A DNA stretch of 64,000 nt from CAIKLP01 sp965279595 (GCA_965279595.1 OZ257246.1:2666001-2730000), one strand, 5' to 3'; positions 26,696 to 35,521 are shown, counted from the first letter of the stretch. Notes: generated from the sequence alone by a model not told the origin. Numbers and translations: made by a program.

Positions 26696-27628
26696 TCACC
26701 AATTGAATCTTAAATCAATAGTCCCCCAGCCATGATGCAAGCCCCCGTTGAACTCAGGGCTTAACCAATTTTTTGCATAAGTTGCAGAAATGTTTTTATA
26801 TGCAAATGTGAAAGCAATTCCGCTTGCTAAAACAACTGGATTAATATTACTTGGAGCAATAACATAAGGATTTTTCCTTTGGAAAATTCCACCTTGAAGT
26901 GCTGCATTATAAAAAACTAAATCAGTTCTTACATAACCTGTAAAAAAGTACTGCACTTTACTTTTTTCATCTATAAAAATAGATTGATGTTTGCCAATAT
27001 TTGATTTAAGTCCTAAACCCAAAAAATCTTTGTAAGAACCAATACCAGTAAGGAAAGCGCCTGATAAATCAAAATAATTTGAAGCTATAAAATATTTTTC
27101 TTGTGTTGAATAGTAATTGATTAACAAATTGTTTTTTATTTGAAATTGCCAACCTAAAGGTTCAATATTATTGATTATTTCATGAATACCTTTTTGTGTT
27201 TCATAACCTTTTGCAAAAGGTCCCATCATTCCAAAAATAAATTCTGTTGTTTTAACTTTCTTTTCAGAAACACTGATTGATTGTTTATATTCTCCTAAAT
27301 AAATTAATCCAGCGAATGGTCTATCATTCGTTAAAATTGTATCTCTGCGTATGCTAGTTGGAGTGAATCCTTCATGCACGATATAAATCCCAGAAAAATC
27401 CTTCCCCTCATTGTAAGAAGGAAGAATTTTATCTATTGGAGATTTTTTTATAATTGAATTTTGAAAGTAAAGTCTTATTCCTTGTGTGTAATAAATGTCT
27501 GTTTCACTAAAAAAATCATTCTCATATAAAATTCTAAAACCATTTCCAGAAGCATTGACTTCTGAATTGAATTTGGTTTGACTGAATGACACAATAGGAA
27601 TGAAAATCAATAAGAATAATAGTTTCAT
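26696..27628 (-). CDS. Lipid A deacylase LpxR-like outer-membrane protein
   Basis: A 310-residue protein with signal peptide (about 1-16) and beta-barrel character. RILYENDFFSETDIYYTQG has the conserved Asn-Asp pair (N37, D38) of the LpxR (DUF2219) active site, with TNDRPFAGLIYLGEY and the His-containing GIHEIINNIEPLGWQFQ also matching. The known enzyme removes the 3'-acyloxyacyl chain of lipid A at the outer-membrane surface. It ends six bases before the KirBac stop on the opposite strand and ends in an aromatic-rich tail (RFNW). Confidence 0.85.
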   Translation of the reverse strand: MKLLFLLIFIPIVSFSQTKFNSEVNASGNGFRILYENDFFSETDIYYTQGIRLYFQNSIIKKSPIDKILPSYNEGKDFSGIYIVHEGFTPTSIRRDTILTNDRPFAGLIYLGEYKQSISVSEKKVKTTEFIFGMMGPFAKGYETQKGIHEIINNIEPLGWQFQIKNNLLINYYSTQEKYFIASNYFDLSGAFLTGIGSYKDFLGLGLKSNIGKHQSIFIDEKSKVQYFFTGYVRTDLVFYNAALQGGIFQRKNPYVIAPSNINPVVLASGIAFTFAYKNISATYAKNWLSPEFNGGLHHGWGTIDLRFNW

Positions 27629-27685
27629 GCCTCAATTACGAAATGTAATGATGAATGGTTTTAAATAACTTTTGAACCTTAATTA

Positions 27686-28507
27686 TTACCTTTTTATGGG
27701 AGAATCAGGTTCTTTGGCAAAATGATTGAAAACTAATTTATCAGAAAATGCTGGAAACAATTTACTTAACCAAACAGTTAGTTTTCCTTGTTTAGTCATT
27801 ATTAAATCTCTTTTTTGATGAATGATTGCATTCACAATTTGATCTGCCACTTCATCAGCTTGCATTATTTTCTTTTCATCAATTGGTGATTCACCTTGGG
27901 CTGTACCATTTTTTGAAAGTGCTGAATTTCTAATATTAGAAGCTGTAAATCCAGGGCAGGCAACCAATACGTCTAATCCTTTTTTCAGATTTTCAATTCT
28001 AATACTTTCTAAAAATCCTTGCATTGCAAACTTTGAAGCAGAGTACCCTGTTCTGCCTGGTAAACCTTTATATCCAGCAATAGAAGATATTCCAACTAAA
28101 GTTCCTTTTGATTTTAACAATTCTGGCAATGCATATTTAGTACAATAAACTGTACCATAAAAATTAATATCCATCACTTCCTTTATCACTTTTAAATCCA
28201 ATTCATCAAATAAAGCACGCATTGAAATACCTGCGTTATTTACTAAAACATCAATACTTCCAAAATAATGAATGCTTTGTTTTATTAATTCTTCACAATA
28301 AGATTCTTTAGAAACATCAGTTGCTATTGCAATTGCACGAATAGCAAATTTAGCTTCTATATCTTGTGCAATTTCACACATTAAAGGATAATTACGAGCA
28401 GCTAAAACCAATTGGGATCCTTGCTTTGCAAAGCTATAAGCTAATGCCTTTCCTATGCCTGAACTTGCACCAGTAATAATTACAACTTTCCCTTTTAAGC
28501 TTTTCAT
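27686..28507 (-). CDS. Short-chain dehydrogenase/reductase
   Basis: A 273-residue SDR. The NAD(P) motif is TGASSGIG (12-19), NNAG is at 90-93, the catalytic Ser is in the GISSIAG block (141-142) and the YxxxK pair is GYSASKFAMQG (Y155, K159). It is a classical SDR of the DltE/YdfG-like kind; substrate unknown. Its ATG overlaps the upstream glycosyltransferase stop (ATGA), showing translational coupling with an envelope-type glycosyltransferase, so a lipid- or sugar-linked substrate is possible. Confidence 0.88.
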   Translation of the reverse strand: MKSLKGKVVIITGASSGIGKALAYSFAKQGSQLVLAARNYPLMCEIAQDIEAKFAIRAIAIATDVSKESYCEELIKQSIHYFGSIDVLVNNAGISMRALFDELDLKVIKEVMDINFYGTVYCTKYALPELLKSKGTLVGISSIAGYKGLPGRTGYSASKFAMQGFLESIRIENLKKGLDVLVACPGFTASNIRNSALSKNGTAQGESPIDEKKIMQADEVADQIVNAIIHQKRDLIMTKQGKLTVWLSKLFPAFSDKLVFNHFAKEPDSPIKR

Positions 28508-30480
28508 ATTTGTCTACCTAAATTTTTATATCCTCTCCAAATCAAAATCAAATCGTTTTCTAATTGATAATGTTTTGCGTATAATAAATTTAATCTCTTA
28601 GCAGTGATATCATTGATTTGGTGATTGGATGACAGACCATCCACAGGATTCAATATTCCCTTTTTTATGCTTGGTAGGTGACGATTATCAATTACATGAT
28701 TTACATAACCAACCCAGGAATTACGTAGGGTAAGCACTGCAAATAAATTTCTAATAAATCCTATTCTATTACTAATTAATATCAAATGAATTGGTAAAGT
28801 CAACAAGAAAAAGAATGACAAACCAAGGTCAACCAATTGTTTATTCCTTTTAGAACTTGATTTGTTAATAGAGAAATTAATATCAATTGTATAAAGGTCA
28901 CCCGGATTATCAACAGAGTTGCTTCCAATTATAAAAAGACTTTCTTCAGGCGCTATTTTAAAATCTACCGAAGGCAAATCTACTTTCGACATTGCATAAA
29001 TAATGTCTTGCAATTGAATATTTTTTGTAGAAAAAATTACTTCATCAATCTGATAAACTTCTACCACTTCATTTAATTGAATGATATTCCCTAAATAATC
29101 TTCATCAGGATTTTGATAAATTTTTTCAGGATGTACAAAGCCAATGAAATTAATGCTTCCAACAGCTTGCTTAATCATTTCTAACACACGTTTACCTTCA
29201 TCAACATTGGCAACAATTACAATTTTCTTTTCATTAGAAACGGTATCTAATTTAAAATTCTTTAAGCCTAAGGTGTTTAAAATAATCCTTAAACTTAATG
29301 ATGCAATGGTAGTCCAGAATGCTCCTAAAATAATGATGGCTCTTGAAAAACGCCAAGATTCATTTTGAAAAGCATATAAGATAGTGATTGCAATAGTACC
29401 TACAAATAATCCCCTTACTAATTTTGACAACTTATATGGTTTATCATATCCTCCCATCATCCATACAGAAATAATCCATAATAATAAATAGGTAGGTACT
29501 GCTACTTCCATTAGTTCAGGTGCATAAACTTTCCTAACAAATCGGTGATTATGCTCCCAATATATTTTGATGAAATATAATCCCGCATACCATGCACTAG
29601 CATCAAGAAAAGGCAAAATCAATCTCCTGATTATTCTGTTTACAATGGCAACTCCTGCCCTTAAATAAATTGCAATATTGATGAGGAAGGAAAAAATATT
29701 TGCATTGTTTTTGGAGAAATGTTTTTTTGCAAAAATGATCATTGCATTATAAAACACAAACACATAATTTACTGAACTCTTTTTGGTGCTCTCTCCTTTA
29801 TAATGTATAATCTGCGTTTCAGGGAAATAATAATTTTTGAAACCAGCTTGTTGAATTCGATAAGAAAGATCAATATCTTCGCCATACATAAAGAAAGTTT
29901 CGTCTAACAAACCTACTTGATCCAATGCGGTTTTTCGCATCATCATAAAGGCTCCAGCTAAAACATCTACTTCGTTTATTTCATCTTTATTTAAATAACC
30001 AAGATGATATCTTCCAAATAATTTTGATTTTGGAAATAATTTCGACAAACCGGCAATCTTACAAAAAGCAACTAAGGGAGTTGGTAATCCTCTTTTAGAT
30101 TCAGGTAAATAATGTCCTTTGCCATCAATCATTTTCACTCCTAATCCACCAGCGTCTGGATGGCTATCCATAAAAGAAATAATTTTATCAAATGTATCTT
30201 CTTGAACAACTGTATCAGGATTCAACAATAAAATATATTCACCCTTTGCAATTTTTATTGCTTGATTATTTGCTACAGAGAAGCCAACATTTTTTTTATT
30301 TTCAATCAGGTTTACTTCTGGAAATTTTTCTATGAGCATTTCAATAGAACCATCAACCGAATTATTATCAACAACAAAAAGCTCAATAGCTAAATTGCGC
30401 TTTGCTTTTCGAACAGAATACAAACACTGTTCTAAAAAATACTTGACGTTGTAATTAACAATGATGATTGATAGCTTCAT
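28504..30480 (-). CDS. GT2 glycosyltransferase fused to a WcaJ-like (CoA_binding_3/sugar-transferase) C-terminal half
   Basis: A 658-residue fusion. Residues 1-280 are a family 2 glycosyltransferase: LSIIIVNYNV, ELFVVDNNSVDGS (D38), LLLNPDTVV (N87-D89) and MYGEDIDLSYRIQQAG. Then come transmembrane helices (about 250-420), a nucleotide-binding-like domain (KIVIVANVDEGKRVLEMI to QIDEVIFSTKNIQ), as found N-terminal to WcaJ/PglB-type sugar-phosphate transferases, and a tail (NPVDGLSSN...) that looks like a degenerate end of that transferase without the catalytic Asp-Glu pair. Function is unresolved: it may be a polysaccharide glycosyltransferase. Confidence 0.75.
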   Translation of the reverse strand: MKLSIIIVNYNVKYFLEQCLYSVRKAKRNLAIELFVVDNNSVDGSIEMLIEKFPEVNLIENKKNVGFSVANNQAIKIAKGEYILLLNPDTVVQEDTFDKIISFMDSHPDAGGLGVKMIDGKGHYLPESKRGLPTPLVAFCKIAGLSKLFPKSKLFGRYHLGYLNKDEINEVDVLAGAFMMMRKTALDQVGLLDETFFMYGEDIDLSYRIQQAGFKNYYFPETQIIHYKGESTKKSSVNYVFVFYNAMIIFAKKHFSKNNANIFSFLINIAIYLRAGVAIVNRIIRRLILPFLDASAWYAGLYFIKIYWEHNHRFVRKVYAPELMEVAVPTYLLLWIISVWMMGGYDKPYKLSKLVRGLFVGTIAITILYAFQNESWRFSRAIIILGAFWTTIASLSLRIILNTLGLKNFKLDTVSNEKKIVIVANVDEGKRVLEMIKQAVGSINFIGFVHPEKIYQNPDEDYLGNIIQLNEVVEVYQIDEVIFSTKNIQLQDIIYAMSKVDLPSVDFKIAPEESLFIIGSNSVDNPGDLYTIDINFSINKSSSKRNKQLVDLGLSFFFLLTLPIHLILISNRIGFIRNLFAVLTLRNSWVGYVNHVIDNRHLPSIKKGILNPVDGLSSNHQINDITAKRLNLLYAKHYQLENDLILIWRGYKNLGRQI

Positions 30481-30547
30481 TCAATAGGGCTAGTAACGAC
30501 GAAAATAACAAAATTTTCCTTTATGGTCATTTGAAGGATGGGTTTGA

Positions 30548-31162
30548 TTACCTTGATGAGCTTTCATATACCACACGAGTTACAATTGATCTTCCTAAAG
30601 TTAATTCATCAACATACTCTAATTCACCACCAAAAGCAACCCCTCTAGCCAATGTGGTAATTTTTAGATCATATGCTTTTAATTTTTTATCCATGTAAAA
30701 AATAGTGGTATCCCCTTCCATAGTCGCACTAAGAGCCATTATTACTTCTTTAATTTCACCTGATTGAACCCTTTTTATCAAACTCTCAATTTGTAATTCA
30801 TTTGGACCAATTCCTTCCATTGGCGAAATCAATCCACCGAGTACATGGTAAAGTCCATTGTATTGTTGGGTATTTTCAATAGCAATAATATCTCTAATAT
30901 CTTCTACCACACATAATTCATGTTGGTTTCTTTTGGGCTGACTACAAATACTACAAATTTCAGAATCAGAAATATTATGACACTTTATACAATAATGAAT
31001 ATCATCCTTTAAACTCATAAACACAGAGCCAAATTGCTGAACAAGTTCTTTCTCTTGTTTCAATAAATGTAAAACCAAGCGCAAAGCAGTTTTGCTACCA
31101 ACTCCAGGCAATTGCGCAAATTGTTTAACAGCTTCTTCTAATTGTCTAGAGGGAATATTCAT
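30548..31162 (-). CDS. recR: Recombination mediator RecR
   Basis: ATG at 31162 is preferred because MNIPSRQLEEAVKQFAQLPGVG is the usual RecR start. The 204-residue product has the helix-hairpin-helix (LPGVGSKTALRLVLHLL, 16-32), a four-Cys zinc finger (CIKCHNISDSEICSIC, 58-73) and the Toprim domain (CVVEDIRDIIAIENT). RecR forms a ring that loads RecA with RecO and RecF in gap repair. A candidate promoter lies directly upstream. Confidence 0.95.
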   Translation of the reverse strand: MNIPSRQLEEAVKQFAQLPGVGSKTALRLVLHLLKQEKELVQQFGSVFMSLKDDIHYCIKCHNISDSEICSICSQPKRNQHELCVVEDIRDIIAIENTQQYNGLYHVLGGLISPMEGIGPNELQIESLIKRVQSGEIKEVIMALSATMEGDTTIFYMDKKLKAYDLKITTLARGVAFGGELEYVDELTLGRSIVTRVVYESSSR

Positions 31163-31166
31163 GCAA

Positions 31167-31195
31167 CAAAAATAAGTAATATTCCTATTTATCAA
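31167..31195 (-). promoter_or_regulatory. Candidate near-leaderless promoter for recR
   Basis: On the minus strand TTG (31195-31193), 18 bases, TATTTTTG (31174-31167), an exact TAnnTTTG. ATG starts four bases downstream, so the transcript leader would be nearly absent. Confidence 0.4.
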
Positions 31196-31272
31196 TTTTT
31201 TTTCCAATTCTGTGGATTAATTCCTTTCTTCAACTAATTTGTAAGAATTACATTTGAGTTTAGAAAAGAAAT

Positions 31273-32733
31273 ATGTCTGCAAATTTTATTTTCGGTTGTG
31301 TTGCTGCTTATTCCATTTTACTTTTTGTAATTACTTGGCTTACAAGTAGGAATTCCACCAATCAATCTTATTTTTTAGGAAACAAATCATCGCCATGGTA
31401 TGTAATTGCTTATGGAATGATTGGGGCTTCTTTATCTGGGGTTACCTTTATTTCAGTTCCTGGATGGGTGAATCAAACACAATTCTCCTATTTAATGGTA
31501 GTGTTTGGTTATTTAGCCGGATATATTGTCATAGCAACAGTGCTTTTGCCCTTATATTATCGACTCAATTTAACTTCCATATATGCATATTTAGAACAAC
31601 GATTTGGATTTTATTCCTACCAAAGTGGAGCCTTCTTTTTCATAATTTCTCGAGTTATTGGAGCTTCATTTAGAATGTTTTTAGTTGTAAGTGTTCTCCA
31701 ACATTTTGTTTTTGCTCAATGGGGAGTTCCTTTTTATGTCACTGTCTTAATTTTCATTGGTTTGATTTTATTATATACCTATGAAGGTGGAATTAAAACA
31801 ATCATATGGACAGATACTTTACAAACAACTTTCATGTTGTTAGGTGTAATTATTTCAGTATATATTATTTCTAAGGAATTAGGTTATAGTTTTTCAGAAT
31901 TAGTAAATACTATCAAGAAAAGTGACTATTCGCAAATCATATTTACTGATGTTAATGATAAAAGATTTTTTCTAAAACAATTTTTTAGTGGAATGTTCAT
32001 AACCATTACCATGACTGGGCTTGACCAAGAAATGATGCAAAAGAATTTAAGTTGCAGATCATTGAAAGATGCTCAAAAAAACATGATCAGTTTTAGTTTA
32101 GTGTTGGTACTTATCAATCTATTATTTCTAAGTTTAGGAGTCGTGTTATATCAATATGCACAACAAAAAGGCATAGCTTTACCAAGCAATTCTGATGAAT
32201 TATTTCCAACATTAGCTATTAAATATTTAGGAAGTTTTGCGGGGTTAGTATTTATTATCGGATTAATTTCTGCAGCCTATCCAAGTGCTGATGGGGCACT
32301 TACTTCTTTAACTACTTCATTTTGTGTTGATATTTTAGGAATAAATAGAAAGAAAGAATTAAATGAAAAACAAAAAATTAGAATGCGCTATGCAGTCCAT
32401 TTTGGCTTTGCTTTTTTGTTGTTTTTGGTTATAGTGATTTTTAATAATATCAATGATCAAGCCGTGGTTGGTAAGTTATTTACAGTTGCGGGTTATACCT
32501 ATGGACCCTTGTTAGGTTTATATTCATTTGGTTTATTTACTAAGAATACGGTTAAAGATAAATGGGTGCCATTAGTTTGTATACTCTCACCAATCATTTG
32601 TTATGTATTGAATGCCAATAGTCAAGCATGGCTAAATGGGTATAAATTTGGATTTGAATTGTTAATAGTTAATGGAATGATTACATTTATTGGTTTACTA
32701 ATTTTAAAAAACGTTAAAAAAATTACGATATGA
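31273..32733 (+). CDS. Sodium:solute symporter (SSS family)
   Basis: A 486-residue protein with about 13 hydrophobic segments. Features of the SSS family include SYFLGNKSSPWYVIAYGMIGASLSGVTFISVPGW near the N-terminus, YEGGIKTIIWTDTLQTTFML and the TM8-like LISAAYPSADGALTSLTTSFCVDI that carries Na+-site Ser/Thr residues. It likely co-transports an organic solute with Na+; substrate cannot be read off. The stop overlaps the next ATG (ATGA at 32730-32733), coupling it to a LOG-family protein. Confidence 0.88.
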   Translation: MSANFIFGCVAAYSILLFVITWLTSRNSTNQSYFLGNKSSPWYVIAYGMIGASLSGVTFISVPGWVNQTQFSYLMVVFGYLAGYIVIATVLLPLYYRLNLTSIYAYLEQRFGFYSYQSGAFFFIISRVIGASFRMFLVVSVLQHFVFAQWGVPFYVTVLIFIGLILLYTYEGGIKTIIWTDTLQTTFMLLGVIISVYIISKELGYSFSELVNTIKKSDYSQIIFTDVNDKRFFLKQFFSGMFITITMTGLDQEMMQKNLSCRSLKDAQKNMISFSLVLVLINLLFLSLGVVLYQYAQQKGIALPSNSDELFPTLAIKYLGSFAGLVFIIGLISAAYPSADGALTSLTTSFCVDILGINRKKELNEKQKIRMRYAVHFGFAFLLFLVIVIFNNINDQAVVGKLFTVAGYTYGPLLGLYSFGLFTKNTVKDKWVPLVCILSPIICYVLNANSQAWLNGYKFGFELLIVNGMITFIGLLILKNVKKITI

Positions 32734-33437
32734 CAGGAGATGATAAAATAAGAAGTGCATTTGAAAACAAAAATTGGAATGAAATAAAAACTCAAAATTC
32801 ATGGCAGATTTTCAAAATCATGGCAGAATTTGTGGAAGGCTTTGAAAAATTAGCGAAGATAGGACCCTGTGTTTCTATATTTGGGTCGGCTAGAACACAA
32901 CCAGACCACAAGTATTACGCATTAGGAGAAGAGGTTGCGCGTAAATTAACCATGAAAGGTTATGGTATTATAACAGGTGGTGGTCCAGGTATTATGGAAG
33001 CTGGAAATAAAGGTGCCAGAGCTACTGGTGGTAAGTCTGTTGGTTTAAACATTGTTTTACCATTTGAACAAACACATAATCCATACATCGATTTAGACAA
33101 ATTGATGAATTTTGATTATTTCTTTGTGCGAAAAGTTATGTTTTTAAAATATGCCCAAGGATTTGTGGTATTGCCAGGTGGTTTTGGAACTTTAGACGAA
33201 TTATTTGAAGCATTGACTTTAATTCAGACAGGAAAGGTGGCTCAATTCCCTGTTGTATTGGTAGGTACAGAGTTTTGGGGTGGATTGGTTGATTGGATAC
33301 AAGAAGTTATGTTGGAAAAAGAAAAAAACATTGGAGCCAATGATATGTTCCTATTCAAATTAGTTGATACAGCTGATGATGCGGTAAAACACATTGTTGA
33401 ATTCTATGAAAAATTTGTTTTGAAACCGAATTTCTAA
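32730..33437 (+). CDS. LOG family (TIGR00730) Rossmann-fold phosphoribohydrolase-like protein
   Basis: A 235-residue protein of the LOG/lysine-decarboxylase-like family. The signature GGGPGIMEAGNKGA (83-96) and PGGFGTLDELFEAL (149-162) are complete, with catalytic Arg/Glu residues of that family. Known members cleave nucleoside 5'-monophosphates of cytokinin-type bases to the free base and ribose phosphate; in most bacteria the physiological role is not clear. The ATGA overlap with the symporter gene suggests coupled expression. Confidence 0.88.
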   Translation: MTGDDKIRSAFENKNWNEIKTQNSWQIFKIMAEFVEGFEKLAKIGPCVSIFGSARTQPDHKYYALGEEVARKLTMKGYGIITGGGPGIMEAGNKGARATGGKSVGLNIVLPFEQTHNPYIDLDKLMNFDYFFVRKVMFLKYAQGFVVLPGGFGTLDELFEALTLIQTGKVAQFPVVLVGTEFWGGLVDWIQEVMLEKEKNIGANDMFLFKLVDTADDAVKHIVEFYEKFVLKPNF

Positions 33438-33500
33438 TTTTTCAAATAGAAAGATTTGGTTTTAAATAATTAATTTTGACACCTAATCAGGCGTTTTATT

Positions 33501-33550
33501 GCCAATTAAGCCAAACTGTACTGACAGCTTGGCTTTTATTTTTAATTGGC
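33501..33550. terminator. Nested inverted repeat upstream of grpE (terminator-like or regulatory)
   Basis: Outer arms GCCAATTAA (33501-33509) and TTAATTGGC (33542-33550) enclose an inner hairpin AAGCCAAnCTGT (33508-33519) with ACAGnTTGGCTT (33524-33535), followed by TTATTTTT. The inner stem with U-tract looks like a terminator of the symporter/LOG unit; the outer pair overlaps it by two bases. Confidence 0.6.
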
Positions 33551-33603
33551 AAAGTATTTGAAAAAGGCAGTAGCAAATAGAAAAGCAATCAAAACAAGGA
33601 ATA

Positions 33604-34185
33604 ATGGACCATACTAGTGAAAAAGTGACAAATGAACAGTCAGAGCAGCCAATTGATCAAAACATTGCTGAAGAAAGTGCTTTGGATGAAAATGACACAA
33701 GTTTAGAAGAAAAAGCATTAACAGAAGAATCACCAAAAGAAGAAAATGCTCAAGAGCAAATTGCTAATCTGAATGATAAATATTTGAGATTATATGCTGA
33801 ATTCGATAATTACAAAAGAAGAACAGCGAAAGAGCGTATTGATTTATTTAAAACTGCAAATGCTGAAGTAATTAAATCAATGTTAAGTGTATTAGATGAT
33901 TTTGACAGAGCACAAAAATCTATGAATGATGCGAAAGATATTGAAGCGGTTAAAGAAGGAATTAAATTAATTCATCATAAATTAAAAACCACTTTATTTA
34001 ACCAAGGACTTTCAGAAATGGAAAATACGGTTGGCAAAGACTTTGATACTGATCATCATGAAGCCATAACCAATGTTCCTGCAGGAAGTGAAGAGCAAAA
34101 AGGTAAAGTAATGGATGAAGTTGAAAAAGGATATTTATTAAATGAAAAAGTAATTCGTTACGCTAAAGTAGTAGTAGGTTCATAA
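33604..34185 (+). CDS. grpE: Nucleotide-exchange factor GrpE
   Basis: A 193-residue GrpE. An acidic, Glu/Lys-rich N-terminal coiled region (about 1-60) leads to KYLRLYAEFDNYKRRTAKERID (60-80) and the central dimer coil; the C-terminal beta domain contains GKDFDTDHHEAITNVP and VIRYAKVVV. GrpE promotes ADP release from DnaK during stress folding. It lies one base upstream of dnaJ, forming a grpE-dnaJ operon; dnaK is not adjacent. The upstream spacer contains a nested inverted repeat and a TAATTTTG at 33471-33478. Confidence 0.96.
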   Translation: MDHTSEKVTNEQSEQPIDQNIAEESALDENDTSLEEKALTEESPKEENAQEQIANLNDKYLRLYAEFDNYKRRTAKERIDLFKTANAEVIKSMLSVLDDFDRAQKSMNDAKDIEAVKEGIKLIHHKLKTTLFNQGLSEMENTVGKDFDTDHHEAITNVPAGSEEQKGKVMDEVEKGYLLNEKVIRYAKVVVGS

Positions 34186-34186
34186 G

Positions 34187-35341
34187 ATGGCAAAAAGAGA
34201 TTTTTACGATATTCTTGGGGTATCACGCAATGCTGATGCAGATGAAATTAAAAAGGCATATAGAAAATTAGCCATTAAATATCATCCTGATAAAAACCCT
34301 GGAGATAAAAAAGCAGAAGATAATTTCAAAGAAGCTGCTGAAGCCTATGAAATTTTAAGTAATCCTGAAAAGAAACAACGTTATGACCAATATGGCCACG
34401 CCGGAACAGGTGCGGGTGCTGGCGGCTATGGCGGTGGTGGGATGAACATGGAAGATATATTTTCTCAATTTGGAGATGTATTTGGAAGTGGTAGTGGTGG
34501 ATTTGATGGATTTTTTGGTGGTGGTGGAGGCCGAGGTGGAAGAAGAGTTCATAAAGGAACCAACTTAAGAATTAAAGTAAAATTAACTTTAGAAGAAATT
34601 GCAAATGGTGCTGAGAAAACCATTAAAGTTCAGAAATTAAATTCATGTAAAACTTGTGGTGGATCTGGAGCAAAAGATAAAAGTTCATTTTCTAATTGTT
34701 CAACTTGTGGTGGTGTAGGAAGTGTAAGGCGAGTACAAAATACTATACTTGGACAAATGCAAACAACTACAACTTGCCCTACTTGTAGCGGTGAAGGTCA
34801 GACCATCACAGCCAAATGTCAAGCATGTAATGGTGATGGAGTAGAGCGTGGTGAAGAAACAATTTCTATCAATATTCCAGCTGGAGTTACAGAAGGAATG
34901 CAACTTTCCATGAGTGGAAAAGGAAACGCAGCTCCAAGAGGAGGAATTCCAGGAGATCTATTAATTGTTATTGAAGAAATAGAACATGAGCAATTAAAGC
35001 GTGATGGAATTAATGTAATTTTTGATCTATATATAAGTTTCATTGATGCTGCAATAGGTACAAGTGTGGAAGTTCCAACAATAGATGGAAAAGCAAGAAT
35101 CAAAATTGATGCTGGCACACAAGGAGGTAAAATTTTAAGATTAAAAGGAAAAGGGATTAAAGATATTAACTCCTACCATAGAGGTGATGAATTAGTTCAC
35201 GTAAACATTTGGACTCCAAAAAATCTGACACGTGATGAAAGAATAGTATTGGAAAAATTGCAAGAATCAGATAATTTCAAACCAAATCCAGGAAAAAATG
35301 ATAAAGGATTTTTCGAAAGAATGAAAGAATATTTTGAATAA
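34187..35341 (+). CDS. dnaJ: Chaperone DnaJ (type I, full-length)
   Basis: A 384-residue DnaJ with the J domain (HPD at 33-35), a Gly-rich linker (about 68-120), a four-repeat zinc domain (CKTCGGSG, CSTCGGVG, CPTCSGEG, CQACNGDG, about 145-215) and two C-terminal substrate-binding beta domains. DnaJ presents clients to DnaK and stimulates its ATPase. It is separated from the grpE stop by one base. A terminator follows, with a second stem inside its loop. Confidence 0.97.
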   Translation: MAKRDFYDILGVSRNADADEIKKAYRKLAIKYHPDKNPGDKKAEDNFKEAAEAYEILSNPEKKQRYDQYGHAGTGAGAGGYGGGGMNMEDIFSQFGDVFGSGSGGFDGFFGGGGGRGGRRVHKGTNLRIKVKLTLEEIANGAEKTIKVQKLNSCKTCGGSGAKDKSSFSNCSTCGGVGSVRRVQNTILGQMQTTTTCPTCSGEGQTITAKCQACNGDGVERGEETISINIPAGVTEGMQLSMSGKGNAAPRGGIPGDLLIVIEEIEHEQLKRDGINVIFDLYISFIDAAIGTSVEVPTIDGKARIKIDAGTQGGKILRLKGKGIKDINSYHRGDELVHVNIWTPKNLTRDERIVLEKLQESDNFKPNPGKNDKGFFERMKEYFE

Positions 35342-35368
35342 ATAATAATTCAAGATTAAATAAACATT

Positions 35369-35420
35369 AAATCTCAACCATATTTTACTTCAGTAAAATC
35401 AAAGGTTGAGATTTTTTATT
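35369..35420 (+). terminator. Rho-independent terminator after dnaJ with an internal second stem
   Basis: Stem AATCTCAACC / GGTTGAGATT then TTTTATTT; the loop holds a second inverted repeat ATTTTACT / AGTAAAAT. Confidence 0.8.
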
Positions 35421-35490
35421 TATGGGCCTCTCCTATTGGGAATCATTTTTGATCCAATTCGTTTCAATTAAAGAAATAACAAAATTTTTA

Positions 35491-35521
35491 CTTGTTTAAT
35501 TAAGCTACCTAAGTATCTTTA
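35491..35521 (+). promoter_or_regulatory. Candidate promoter for the NatA-like gene
   Basis: CTTG (35491-35494), 19 bases, TATCTTTA (35514-35521). Start codon at 35544, about 22 bases later. Approximate match to TTTG-N19-TAnnTTTG. Confidence 0.35.

Noticed and set aside
29144..29368. Short plus-strand frame inside the GT2 fusion gene
   Set aside because: Reading frame in a real gene on the other strand with no recognisable protein.
31163..31207. Longer recR start at 31207
   Set aside because: The extra 15 residues do not match the family and would place the start upstream of the only promoter-like site.
34355..35118. Antisense open frames within dnaJ
   Set aside because: Mirror of Gly- and Cys-rich coding sequence; no independent evidence.
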